64,000 bases of DNA from Acidobacteriota bacterium. GTDB taxonomy: Bacteria; Acidobacteriota; Blastocatellia; Pyrinomonadales; Pyrinomonadaceae. The position numbers and the translations under genes are program-made. This document shows, piece by piece, positions 49,983 through 58,390 of the stretch. The notes beneath the pieces are model-generated. The model had not been told where the DNA came from, searched no databases, and saw only the letters and a program-made list of their open reading frames with translations. The stretch covers positions 124,001 to 188,000 of the forward strand of contig JAFAZX010000064.1 of the NCBI GenBank assembly GCA_019239425.1. Direction: 5' to 3'. How positions within the stretch are numbered: position 1 is the stretch's first letter; every line of letters starts with the position of its first letter.

Positions 49983-50873
49983 ATGGAATGCAAGACTGTA
50001 GCAAGAGCGCAGAAGACTCCGAGCCAGGATTACCCCACTCACCATCGCGCCACAAAGCCGCGCCCGACCCCGCACCCGAGCCATGACCTGCAAAGGTACG
50101 TTGGGAACCAGGCCGTCCAGCGGCTGTTCAACTCGCCCTGCATGCGGGCGAGATTGACCAGGCCCGCCGGGGATCAGTTGGTGGAGGAGGAGGTCGGATT
50201 CATGGCGCAGGATGTGGCGCGCAGGCGCGCGGCATCCACGCCGGCTCTCAACGCGCCGGCTGCCTCGCAGGAACAATGTCCCGAGTGCGCAGCCGGCCGG
50301 GGCAGTTGTTCGAAATGCGTCGGCGACAACGGCGGCCCTGCCACCCCCCCTGCCACTACGCCTTCTGCTCCCGTCCCAGCCCAGGCGGCACCGACATACA
50401 CGTTTATCTCAAGAGGCTCATACGGGGAGACGTTTCCGAATTTTACGCCGCCCTCCTGCGTGGCGGTGCCGCCGCCGGGGACAGGCTCTACCCTGGTTGC
50501 CGGGTCTGCATCTCCCACCAGTACCATATTCCCGAACGGAACCTATCAGGTCAGGCGAGACTCCGACGGCGTGCAACAGACTGCCACTTGCACGAGGCTG
50601 GCCGCCGGCCTGGCCGCCACTCAGGCTCATGAGAACAGCCATGCCAACGGGGCGCGCAACGCGGCGGCTGCCGCCAACACGGCCGCGGGGTTGCCGCAAA
50701 ATCACGCGACGGGGGCGGCCTGCTCGGCGGCCTTGCCTGCCATCGTCGCGGCCTGGAATGCGTCCGTCAACGCGGCGTGGACCATCGAGCGCACCCACGG
50801 GCCCGGAACCCAGCCGCCGACGCCGCAGACGTTTACTCAGGAAAATGCGGCCGGGACATGCACGTTCGTGTAA
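49983..50873 (+). CDS. Candidate eCIS cargo: DUF4157-type leader without DUF4157
   Basis: A 296-aa protein. Residues about 36-85 (LQRYVGNQAVQRLF, then PAGDQLVEEEVGFMAQDVA) align with the leader of the DUF4157 cargo protein at 51698 (GNLAVQSLL, PGDPYEREADAVAESV). The rest differs: a Cys-rich spot (CPECAAGRGSCSKC), a Pro/Ala linker, and a C-terminal domain with HENSH (residues 216-220), an HExxH zinc-protease-type motif in a helix (AATQAHENSHANGARNAA). No other metalloprotease residues could be confirmed, so catalysis is uncertain. The location after the ATPase and the shared leader suggest a second effector. The 161-nt gap before it has no gene, only a weak TGGAGG/CCTCCA stem. Confidence 0.65.
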   Translation: MECKTVARAQKTPSQDYPTHHRATKPRPTPHPSHDLQRYVGNQAVQRLFNSPCMRARLTRPAGDQLVEEEVGFMAQDVARRRAASTPALNAPAASQEQCPECAAGRGSCSKCVGDNGGPATPPATTPSAPVPAQAAPTYTFISRGSYGETFPNFTPPSCVAVPPPGTGSTLVAGSASPTSTIFPNGTYQVRRDSDGVQQTATCTRLAAGLAATQAHENSHANGARNAAAAANTAAGLPQNHATGAACSAALPAIVAAWNASVNAAWTIERTHGPGTQPPTPQTFTQENAAGTCTFV

Positions 50874-50936
50874 TAGGGTTATCCTAACCAAGCGACGCCG
50901 CCGACCGCAGCGGCGCCTCGACGGGAGACATCGAAC

Positions 50937-51353
50937 ATGAATGGCGACGGACGCCAGTTCCGCGTAATCGCTTTCGCCGAGCCGCCCGTGCCGGAGAGAA
51001 GCGGGCCGATCATGTTGCAGGTCTACATCGTCAACGAGTCGTCGACGAACCTGGGGATACTGAATGACCTGGATAGTATCAACATCCCTCAGAGTCCTGA
51101 CCGCGGCGATGTCATGACCCTTGAAGCGAATTCGCTTCATATCGACTTCGGCGTCTCGGAGTCGGCGACGTTCGTTCAAGTCCCCCCGGGAGAGTGCGTG
51201 AAAGTCACTCTCCTGCTCAGGGAAGAGCAGTTGGCTTTGCTGGCGCGCGTCAAATCAATGAGCACTGCCGTGAAGTTCCGGGACGGCGGCCACGAAAACA
51301 GTGAAGCGAAGACCGCGCTCCTACAGGCCACGGTCTACAAGACTAATCCGTAA
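50937..51353 (+). CDS. Unknown small protein in the cargo region
   Basis: A 138-aa protein, predicted mostly beta (GPIMLQVYIVNESSTNLGIL, EANSLHIDFGVSESATFVQV, PPGECVKVTLLLREEQLALL). No family was recognised; it may be a beta-sandwich. It starts 63 nt after the candidate cargo gene and could be its immunity protein, chaperone or partner. Base composition is less GC-rich than the structural genes. Confidence 0.55.
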   Translation: MNGDGRQFRVIAFAEPPVPERSGPIMLQVYIVNESSTNLGILNDLDSINIPQSPDRGDVMTLEANSLHIDFGVSESATFVQVPPGECVKVTLLLREEQLALLARVKSMSTAVKFRDGGHENSEAKTALLQATVYKTNP

Positions 51354-51502
51354 CCGTGGCGTCGGGTTCCTGATAAGAGATTAGACGTCACGAACGCGGT
51401 TGGGCAGGTTGAGTTCGTGGGGCGCTTCCCCGGGGAGGCTGCCTGAGCGAACCCTGCCAGCGACTGTTCTCGCCTCAAATCTTTTTTCGACACACTGCCT
51501 GA

Positions 51503-51667
51503 GACCAGCCCCACGGGATTGCGCCCGCGCCGACTGAGCGACGACCTTCCGCGGTCGTAGAGGTCTACGTCGTCGACAGCCGGAACGTCTACGTCGGCCC
51601 CGCGCCGCGCGGCGAGATGCGCGAAGACATGAAGCTCAACCTGAAAGACATCCTCCCCGGAGACTGA
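51503..51667 (+). pseudogene. Possible gene remnant before the DUF4157 cargo gene
   Basis: An open stretch without a start codon, framed by a TGA at 51500 and one at 51665. The last part reads VVEVYVVDSRNVYVGPAPRG then EMREDMKLNLKDILPGD, which looks like a genuine protein end. It lies in the 344-bp gap 51354-51697, which otherwise holds nothing recognisable. It may be the tail of a lost cargo gene; this is tentative. Confidence 0.3.
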
Positions 51668-51697
51668 AGACTCGGGGCCGCTTTTTAAACCAGAGCT

Positions 51698-54600
51698 GTG
51701 ACCGAGAAGACCAAAACAGCGGAGCACAGGGACGGCCCGAAGGTCGTCAAAGAGCGCGAGCACGCCGAGGCCGCGCCCGAGCGCGAAGAGGTCGCGCCCG
51801 GCAACGCCCTCAGCCTCGGCGGCACGAACTGCGCCGCGGCCGCCCCGACGCCCCCGCCGCGTCCGAAGTCCGGCCCCTGTAGCTCCTGCCGCGCGGCCGG
51901 CAACCTCGCCGTCCAGAGCCTCCTGCGCGCGGGCGCGCAGATGTCCGGCTACGAGGTGAGCGAACCCGGCGACCCTTACGAGCGCGAGGCCGACGCGGTG
52001 GCAGAGAGCGTCGTGGGCGGGAGTTCAAACGCAATCTCCGCCGCGCCCGCGCTCTCCGCGCACGGCCGCGGCGGCGTCGGCGTCTACGGCAGGACATTGT
52101 CAGGCGGCGCGCACGGCCGCCCGCTCGGCGACTCGGCGCGGGCCTACTTCGAGCCGCGCATGGGGCGCGACTTCGGCCACGTCCGCGTCCACACCGACGA
52201 GCGCGCCGCGGGCGCCGCGCGCGCACTCGGCGCGCGCGCCTTCACGCTCGGCGGCGACATCTACTTCGGCCAGAACCTCTACGCCCCCGAGACGACGCAG
52301 GGGCGCCGCCTGATAGCGCACGAGCTGACGCACGTCGCGCAGCAGACCGGGGGCGCGACGAAGGGGCCGGCGCGCGGCCTGATTCAGCGCGACGGCGGCG
52401 GGGGCGACACGCCCGCCGGCACCGCCCAGCCGACCGCCCCGTCGACCGCGCCGCCCGACGTCCCGCAGGCCGACACGGGGCCGGGCGAGCACGCGAACCA
52501 GCAGGCCGGCACCTGGGGCCTCTGGGACAAGACCCCGCTCACGACCGGCGCGCGGCTGAAAGAGGACTTCCCGACGCTCGAAGCCTCCGTCGCGTACGGG
52601 CGCAGCCTCGGCAAAGCGCTCGCGATCTACAGCGAGGGCACCAAGTACGTCATCTACCCCATCTCCTACAGCGCGATCTTCTACAGCTTCACCTACTCGG
52701 GCACGCGGATGTACAGGACGAGCAACATCACCGACGTGATGGGCACGGCCGGCGTGCTCGCCTTCGTCACCGAGGACGGGACGCCCATCTACCCGCACGA
52801 GTACGGGTCGGAGAAGGATTACAAGGCGTGGATGGAGCAGCAGAACGCGCTCAAGCCGGGCGAGAACCCGTTCGACTCGCACAAGGAGGCGTTCGGCGAA
52901 GGACTCGGCAAGATCACGGGCAAGGATCAGTTCCTCAACCAGTTCTACTTCGCCATGCGGGACACGGCCATCTCGATGCTCGACAAGTCGCAGGCGGAGG
53001 CCGTGCAGAAGCGCGACGAGCTGAAGGACGGGATGCCGGCCAAAGACCTGGCGACGATCCGCAGGGTGGCGAAGGAGGTCGAGGAGGTCGACAAGCAGCT
53101 CACCAAATGGCGCGGCAGGCAGTCGAGCCTCCGTTCGGCCGTCGAGAACCCGGTGCCCTTCGACGACGGCTTCAACGAGCGCGCCCTGAACCAACTGACC
53201 GAGGCCACGCAGAAGGTCGCCGACCTGGAGGTGGAGCGCCGCCGCATCCTGCTCGACTACCCGCTGCTCTCGCAGGTGAACCCGGCCGAGTTCAACCAGC
53301 TGAGCGAGGAGCAGCAGGGCGCCGCCCTGCGCGGGGCGACGCACGACGTCCTCCTCAACATCGAGACGACGCGGAACAACGTCACCAGCGGCTCGCTCAA
53401 CCTGTGGACGCTCGGCCCGCTCGTCGAGACGACGCTGGCCGGACTCGGCATCGCCGACGAGGAGCGGAAGACCTGGGCGCACGACAAGATGAAGTCCGAG
53501 CAGCATTGGGACATGGCCGTCAGCATCGCTCTCGGCGTGCTCCAGATCGGACTCTCCATCGCGGCGACGGCCGTCGGCGGGCCGGCCGGCGTGGCCTTCG
53601 CCGTCGGCGCGCTCGGCGTGGGCGTCGCCGACGCCGCCCGCATGACCGAGCAGTACTTGCAGGAGAAGGCGGCGGCCAACACGGACATCAACCGCGAGGC
53701 GGCGCTCGTCCCCAAAGACATCGACGGGCAGTGGGTCTGGGTGGTCGTGGCGTGGGTCGGCGTCGGCCTGAGCTTCCTCGAAGCGGTGAAGGCCGTCCGC
53801 GTCGCCAAGATGGGCGCCAAGACGATGGAGGAGCTCGTCCGGCAGCTCTCGAAGGAGACGGGCATCGCCGAGGACGTGCTGCTCAAGGCCGCGGGGCAGG
53901 CCGGCAAGCACCCGCCCGACCCGGCCGCGCTCCGGAAGATTCTGCTCTCGGCGCTGCCGGCCGAGCTGGCGCGCGAGTCCGAGAACATCGCCGTCAAGGT
54001 GCTCAAGGAGGAGGAGTTCCTCAAGCGCTTCGGGAGCGCCACGGGCGACGCCGTCACCACCTTCAACAAGGGGCCGAAGGGCGAGCTGATCCCGGAGGTC
54101 TTCTTCAAGGAGGGCGGCAATCCCCTGCGCATGCGCGAGGAGGCCGTCCACGTCGCGCAGGCCGCAGACAAGACGCTGGCGCCGAAGATTGCCGAGCTGA
54201 CCGAGGCCAACCTCGCCAACTGGGGCAAGATGCCGGAAGCCGAGAAGCTGCGCCTCTACCGGGTCAAGATCGAGCTGGAGATCGACGCGCAGGAGAAGCT
54301 GCTCAAGCAGTTCGCCAACGAGCCGAATTTCGTCGAGGAGGTGCAGCAGAACCTCGACGCGCTGCGCAACCGGCTCGGGCAGGTGGACGAGTTGGCGCAG
54401 CACACCGACCTCATCAAAGAGGGCAAGGTGCCGTGGTGGGATCCCGAACAGGCCCCGCGCCTCTTCGGCAAGAGAATGCCCAAGACGGGCGGCACCTGGT
54501 CGGGCACGCGCGGCGAGTCCCTGTGGTATTCTGACAACCCGAAGGTCAAGGCGGTCACGGGCGGCGAGGGCGTACCCTTCAAGAACGGCGACCCCGTCTT

Positions 54601-54925
54601 TACGAAGTGGGCGAAGGCGGAGGTGCCCATCAGCGTGACGGGCAACAACACCACAGACCTCGCCCGCGCGGATCGCGCGCTGGCCGCCGAGTGGGCGAAG
54701 ACAGACCCCGCCACCTACCTGTACCACGGGGAGCCCAACGCCTCGGCCGTCAAGCGGTGGCGCATACAGAACGGCTACACCTGGCACCACCACGAGAACG
54801 GCACGACCATGCAGCTCGTGTCTACAGACCTGAACGGCGGCGTGCCGCACGTCGGCGGCGCCTCCGGAGCCAGGAAGGCGGCGGCCGCGGCCGCCGCCAC
54901 GCCCCCGCCCACGACGACACCTTGA
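51698..54925 (+). CDS. DUF4157 cargo protein with C-terminal WHH (HNH) nuclease
   Basis: A 1075-aa polymorphic-toxin-like protein from a GTG start. Residues about 65-105 hold the leader GNLAVQSLL / PGDPYEREADAVAESV. Residues about 138-216 are the DUF4157 domain (ARAYFEPRMGRDFGHVRVHT, FTLGGDIYFGQNLYAPETTQ, HELTHVAQQ with HExxH), the most typical marker of eCIS cargo. The middle is helical with two hydrophobic segments (about 602-650 and 675-700) that could insert in a membrane. The C-terminus (about 935-1060) ends in GYTWHHHENGTTMQLVSTDL then NGGVPHVGGAS, a WHH/LHH-type member of the HNH/EndoVII nuclease group. A SUKH immunity-like gene follows 8 nt later. It is expected to be carried by the particle and to cut nucleic acid in the target. 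Confidence 0.85.
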   Translation: MTEKTKTAEHRDGPKVVKEREHAEAAPEREEVAPGNALSLGGTNCAAAAPTPPPRPKSGPCSSCRAAGNLAVQSLLRAGAQMSGYEVSEPGDPYEREADAVAESVVGGSSNAISAAPALSAHGRGGVGVYGRTLSGGAHGRPLGDSARAYFEPRMGRDFGHVRVHTDERAAGAARALGARAFTLGGDIYFGQNLYAPETTQGRRLIAHELTHVAQQTGGATKGPARGLIQRDGGGGDTPAGTAQPTAPSTAPPDVPQADTGPGEHANQQAGTWGLWDKTPLTTGARLKEDFPTLEASVAYGRSLGKALAIYSEGTKYVIYPISYSAIFYSFTYSGTRMYRTSNITDVMGTAGVLAFVTEDGTPIYPHEYGSEKDYKAWMEQQNALKPGENPFDSHKEAFGEGLGKITGKDQFLNQFYFAMRDTAISMLDKSQAEAVQKRDELKDGMPAKDLATIRRVAKEVEEVDKQLTKWRGRQSSLRSAVENPVPFDDGFNERALNQLTEATQKVADLEVERRRILLDYPLLSQVNPAEFNQLSEEQQGAALRGATHDVLLNIETTRNNVTSGSLNLWTLGPLVETTLAGLGIADEERKTWAHDKMKSEQHWDMAVSIALGVLQIGLSIAATAVGGPAGVAFAVGALGVGVADAARMTEQYLQEKAAANTDINREAALVPKDIDGQWVWVVVAWVGVGLSFLEAVKAVRVAKMGAKTMEELVRQLSKETGIAEDVLLKAAGQAGKHPPDPAALRKILLSALPAELARESENIAVKVLKEEEFLKRFGSATGDAVTTFNKGPKGELIPEVFFKEGGNPLRMREEAVHVAQAADKTLAPKIAELTEANLANWGKMPEAEKLRLYRVKIELEIDAQEKLLKQFANEPNFVEEVQQNLDALRNRLGQVDELAQHTDLIKEGKVPWWDPEQAPRLFGKRMPKTGGTWSGTRGESLWYSDNPKVKAVTGGEGVPFKNGDPVFTKWAKAEVPISVTGNNTTDLARADRALAAEWAKTDPATYLYHGEPNASAVKRWRIQNGYTWHHHENGTTMQLVSTDLNGGVPHVGGASGARKAAAAAAATPPPTTTP

Positions 54926-54933
54926 GCAGAACT

Positions 54934-55575
54934 ATGGAAAGAGAAGATGAGATCATGCGGCGGCTTGGCTACTACGAGGTCAGGCCCGATTCGCGCCACA
55001 ACCCTACGGAGGAAGAGCTCGCCGACTTCGAGTCGCAAATCGGCGGCCCGCTCCCTCCCGACTACCGCCGCTTCCTCTCGAAGTACGGCGGCACGGCCTT
55101 CGAGGGCCGCGTCGGCGTCCCCTTGCGCGAGCCTTCGCCATGGGGCGACAGTTGCGAGGTGGAGGTCTTCTACGGCTTCACCAGCGACCCCTCGAGCGGC
55201 ATCGTCTACGAAACGATGGAGACCTACAGCGGCCGCATCCCCGACGAGACCGTCCCGGCCGCCTACGACCCTTTCGGCAATCTGATTCTGGTCGGGTTCG
55301 AGGGCGTGGCGCGCGACCGCGTCTGGTTCTGGGATCACGAGCACCGCGAGCTGGCCGGGCGCATCGACGAGATGGTCGACGACCTGCGCGCGAAGGGCGT
55401 CGATGTGGACTCGCTCGACGACCACGCCGTCATCTGGCACTGGGAAGAACTCTTCCCCGAACGCCTGACGAAGCCCCCGCGCCACGGCAACATCTACGCC
55501 ATCGCCGACAGCTTCAACGCCTTCCTCGAAAGCCTGCGCCCGATAGCCGAAGACCCGGAAGAAGATTCAGACTGA
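54934..55575 (+). CDS. SUKH (SMI1/KNR4) family immunity-like protein
   Basis: A 213-aa protein with the SUKH-1 pattern: NPTEEELADFESQIGGPLPP, DYRRFLSKYGGTAF, then the strand DPFGNLILVGFEGVARDRVW and FWDHEHRE. SUKH proteins are widespread immunity proteins that neutralise nuclease toxins, especially HNH types. It starts 8 nt after the WHH nuclease cargo gene, which is the classic toxin-immunity order. The start at 54934 is chosen over 54955 as it gives the fuller N-terminus; the ribosome site is weak, consistent with coupling to the toxin gene. Confidence 0.85.
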   Translation: MEREDEIMRRLGYYEVRPDSRHNPTEEELADFESQIGGPLPPDYRRFLSKYGGTAFEGRVGVPLREPSPWGDSCEVEVFYGFTSDPSSGIVYETMETYSGRIPDETVPAAYDPFGNLILVGFEGVARDRVWFWDHEHRELAGRIDEMVDDLRAKGVDVDSLDDHAVIWHWEELFPERLTKPPRHGNIYAIADSFNAFLESLRPIAEDPEEDSD

Positions 55576-55585
55576 GGCGTGCTCG

Positions 55586-56251
55586 ATGTCTGAAGCAGTA
55601 GTTCCGGATTACAGCGACGACCGCTACTTCAACTGGCTCGCCGCGGCCTTCGTGCGCGGCAGGCTGGGGCCGGGCCGCGCGCACCTCTCGCCGGAAGAGC
55701 AGATCGCGGAGGGGCTGGCCGCGGGGCTGCGCCTGCACAAGTTCAAGCGCAACGCCGAGCTGCCGCGCGTGCGGAAGGTGATAGGTCTTCTGCGCGGCCT
55801 CGCGCCCGCGAGCCTGCTCGACGTGGGCAGCGGGCGCGGCACCTTCCTCTGGCCGCTCCTCGACGCCTTCCCTCATCTTGAGGTGACGGCCGTGGACACG
55901 AACCCCGTCCGCGTCGCGGACATCGCGGCCGTCGGCGCGGGCGGCGTCACCAACTTGCGCGCGCTTCGCATGGACGCGGAAGCTCTGGAACTGGAAGACG
56001 ACTCGGTGGACGTGGTGACGGCGCTCGAGGTGCTCGAACACCTCGCCTCGCCGGCGCGGGCCGCGGCCGAGGCCGTGCGCGTCGCGCGCGGCTACGTCGT
56101 CGCGTCCGTGCCGTCGAAGGAGGACGACAACCCGGAGCACGTCAACCTCTTCGACGCGCGCGGCCTCGAAGCACTCTTCAAAAGCGCGGGCGCGCGCGGC
56201 GTGAAGGTCGAGTACGTGCTCAACCACATGATCGCCGTCGTGAAGGTGTGA
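55586..56251 (+). CDS. Class I SAM-dependent methyltransferase
   Basis: A 221-aa methyltransferase with the Rossmann-like SAM site: motif I LLDVGSGRGTFLWPLL, the acidic end of beta-2 in VTAVDTNPVRVADI, an LRMDAEALELEDDSVDVV block, and motif IV EVLEHL. The C-terminus has PEHVNLFDARGLEALFKSAG. It lacks the E-xx-E-xx-H-H metal site of Hen1, the RNA 2'-O-methyltransferase of another RNA repair system. It is three bases before an RNA ligase and upstream of HD-Pnk, so RNA is a reasonable substrate guess, but the family alone does not show it. Confidence 0.8.
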   Translation: MSEAVVPDYSDDRYFNWLAAAFVRGRLGPGRAHLSPEEQIAEGLAAGLRLHKFKRNAELPRVRKVIGLLRGLAPASLLDVGSGRGTFLWPLLDAFPHLEVTAVDTNPVRVADIAAVGAGGVTNLRALRMDAEALELEDDSVDVVTALEVLEHLASPARAAAEAVRVARGYVVASVPSKEDDNPEHVNLFDARGLEALFKSAGARGVKVEYVLNHMIAVVKV

Positions 56252-56254
56252 GTT

Positions 56255-57052
56255 GTGACGTACCGACTCCACAAGTACCCGCGGACGCCGCACCTGAACG
56301 GCTCACGTCTGCAACCCGGCGACGAGGAGCTGAGCGTCGTCTCGCTCGAACACCTGAAGGGGCTGAACCTCGTCGTCGAGGAGAAGCTCGACGGCGCGAA
56401 CTCCGCCGTCAGCTTCGGCCGAGAAGGGCGGCTGCTGTTGCAGAGCCGCGGCCACTTCCTCGACGGCGGGCCGCGCGAGCGGCACTTCGGGATGCTGAAG
56501 GCCTGGGCCGTCTCGATTCAAAGCGACCTGCGTGCGGCGCTCGGCACGCGCTTCGTGATGTACGGCGAATGGCTCTACGCCAAGCACACGATCTTCTACG
56601 ACGCGCTGCCGCACTACTTCTTCGAGTTCGACGTGCTCGACAAGGAGGCCGGCGAATTCCTGTCGACGCCCGCGCGCCGGGAGCTGTTGAAAGGCGTGCC
56701 GGTTCATTCCGCGCCAGTCCTCTACACCGGCGTGACGCCGACGGCGGCCGTGCTCTCCGCGCTGATAAGACCTTCGGCCTTCCAGTCGGAGCGTTGGCGC
56801 GAGTCGCTGGCCGCGGTCTGCGAGGTGCGCGGTCTGGACGCGGCGCGCGCTCTGCGCGAGACGGATGGGGCGGGGTTGATGGAAGGACTCTACGTCAAGG
56901 TCGAAGAGGGCGGGCGCGTCGCCGAGCGCTTTAAGTTCGTGCGCGCGAGCTTCACGCAGGCCGTGGCCGACTCGGACGAGCACTGGCTGAACCGGCCCGT
57001 CATCCCCAACCAACTGAGCGAAGGCGTCAGCCTCTTCGCGCCGAACGCATGA
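56255..57052 (+). CDS. RNA ligase (Rnl-type nucleotidyltransferase)
   Basis: A 265-aa ATP-dependent ligase of the covalent nucleotidyltransferase superfamily. Motif I with the AMP-attached Lys is VVEEKLDGANSAVSF, motif III FVMYGEWLYAKHTIFYD, motif IV EGLYVKVEE, and motif V AERFKFVR. The short length and the K-DGAN and YGEWLYAKH blocks match small RNA ligases. It seals 3'-OH and 5'-phosphate RNA ends made ready by an end-healing enzyme. GTG start, and the stop overlaps the HD-Pnk start in an ATGA, so healing and sealing enzymes are made together. Confidence 0.85.
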   Translation: MTYRLHKYPRTPHLNGSRLQPGDEELSVVSLEHLKGLNLVVEEKLDGANSAVSFGREGRLLLQSRGHFLDGGPRERHFGMLKAWAVSIQSDLRAALGTRFVMYGEWLYAKHTIFYDALPHYFFEFDVLDKEAGEFLSTPARRELLKGVPVHSAPVLYTGVTPTAAVLSALIRPSAFQSERWRESLAAVCEVRGLDAARALRETDGAGLMEGLYVKVEEGGRVAERFKFVRASFTQAVADSDEHWLNRPVIPNQLSEGVSLFAPNA

Positions 57053-58200
57053 GCGACGTATTCCGATGGTGCCCCGCGCCGCCCGACCACGCGGTCGAGT
57101 GGGGCCGGGTCGAAGAAGAGTTTCCACAGCTCCGGCGTCTGGACGGCTGCCCGCAGGACGGCACGCACCACGCGGAGGGCGACGTGCTCGTCCACACGCG
57201 GATGGTGGTCGAGGCTCTGACCGGACTGCCGGCGTGGCGCGCCCTGCCGGAGCTTGAGCGCGGCATCGTCTTCACGGCCGCCCTGCTGCACGACATCGCC
57301 AAGCCCGCCTGCACAAGGGTCGAGGACGACGGGCGCATCACCAGCCGCGGCCACTCGAAGCGCGGGGCCATCAACACGCGCGCGATGCTCTGGGGCATGG
57401 ACGTCCCCTTCGCGGCGCGCGAGCAGGTCGCGGCGCTCATACGCTTCCACCAGGTGCCCTTCTTCCTGATTGATAAACCGGACGGCCGCCGCACGCTCTA
57501 CGAGGTGAGCCAGACGGCGCGCTGCGACCTGCTCGCGCTCGTCGCGGAGGCGGACGCGCGCGGGCGCGTCTGCGCGGACATGCAGAGGCTTTTGGACAAC
57601 ATCGCGCTCTTCAAACAGTACGCGGAGGAGCACGAATGTCTGAGCGGCCCGAGGCGGTTCCCGAACGACCACAGCCGCTTCCTCTATTTCCGCAAGGAGG
57701 GGCGCGACCCTGAGTATGCGGCCTACGACGACACGGCCTGCGAGGTCGTGATGATGTCGGGCTTGCCCGGCGCGGGCAAAAACTTCTGGGTGGCGGAGAA
57801 CTCAGGCGGATTGCCCGTCATCTCGCTCGACGCCTTGCGCCGCGAGATGAAGGTGGCTCCGACGGAGAATCAGGGGCCTGTCGTGTCGAGGGCGAGGGAG
57901 GCCGCGCGCGAGCACCTGAGAAGGAAGCAGCCCTTCGTCTGGAACGCCACGAACGTCAGCCGGCAGATGCGCGAGCTTTCCATCAACCTCTTCGCCGCCT
58001 ACAACGCGCGCGTGCGCATCGTCTACGTCGAGGCCCCGGAGTCGAGACTCTTCGCGCAGAACCGCGAGCGCGAAGACACGGTGCCGGCCGAGGTCATCCT
58101 CAGACTCACGGAGCGCTGGGAGGTACCCGACCTCACCGAAGCGCACCGCGTCGAGTATGTGACGGAGACGCCAGGCTCGTCCTCGTTGATAACGTTGTAA
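57049..58200 (+). CDS. HD-Pnk: HD phosphoesterase fused to polynucleotide kinase
   Basis: A 383-aa two-domain protein. Residues about 35-150 are an HD domain (VLVHTRMVVEALTG, then LLHDIAKPAC and FHQVPF). Residues about 225-370 are a P-loop kinase with GLPGAGKNFWVA; the usual Ser/Thr after the P-loop Lys is Asn. A characteristic helix follows (FVWNATNVSRQMRELSINLF). The order HD then kinase matches Runella HD-Pnk, where HD removes 2',3' phosphates and the kinase adds a 5' phosphate. With the overlapping RNA ligase gene this makes a complete end-healing and sealing pair. The enzymatic assignment is by homology in layout and motifs. Confidence 0.85.
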   Translation: MSDVFRWCPAPPDHAVEWGRVEEEFPQLRRLDGCPQDGTHHAEGDVLVHTRMVVEALTGLPAWRALPELERGIVFTAALLHDIAKPACTRVEDDGRITSRGHSKRGAINTRAMLWGMDVPFAAREQVAALIRFHQVPFFLIDKPDGRRTLYEVSQTARCDLLALVAEADARGRVCADMQRLLDNIALFKQYAEEHECLSGPRRFPNDHSRFLYFRKEGRDPEYAAYDDTACEVVMMSGLPGAGKNFWVAENSGGLPVISLDALRREMKVAPTENQGPVVSRAREAAREHLRRKQPFVWNATNVSRQMRELSINLFAAYNARVRIVYVEAPESRLFAQNREREDTVPAEVILRLTERWEVPDLTEAHRVEYVTETPGSSSLITL

Positions 58201-58255
58201 TGAATCTAAGAATCTAATTGCAGTTTGCGGTTGCGTGTAAGCGGGAGCTATTTAA

Positions 58256-58321
58256 CACAGAGACACAGAGGCACAGCTTCATGAGTTATATCTCGACAAG
58301 CTATGCCTCTGTGTCTCTGTG
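58256..58321. repeat. Inverted repeat with perfect 18-bp arms
   Basis: CACAGAGACACAGAGGCA (58256-58273) and its exact complement at 58304-58321 flank a 30-nt AT-rich loop. ACAGAGACACAGAGGCA repeats are common dispersed elements in several bacterial genomes. It sits after the HD-Pnk gene and may also form a transcript end. The 300-bp gap 58201-58500 holds this element, a terminator and the tRNA. Confidence 0.85.
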
Positions 58322-58347
58322 GTGAAAGTTAACTCCATATCTCGGAT

Positions 58348-58386
58348 TAAAAGTAGAAAGCTTCGCCGACTTTACCGGCGAAGCTT
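58348..58386 (-). terminator. Intrinsic terminator of the tRNA-Thr gene
   Basis: Perfect 11-bp stem AAGCTTCGCCG / CGGCGAAGCTT (58358-58368 with 58376-58386) and a 7-nt loop, followed on the minus strand by the T-rich TTTCTACTTTT. It starts five bases after the tRNA CCA end. Confidence 0.85.
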
Positions 58387-58390
58387 CTGG

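Noticed and set aside
19658..55575. Prophage or type VI secretion locus
   Set aside because: There are no capsid, portal, terminase, integrase or lysis genes and no T6SS membrane-complex genes; AAA+ ATPase, DUF4255 cap and DUF4157 cargo fit an eCIS.
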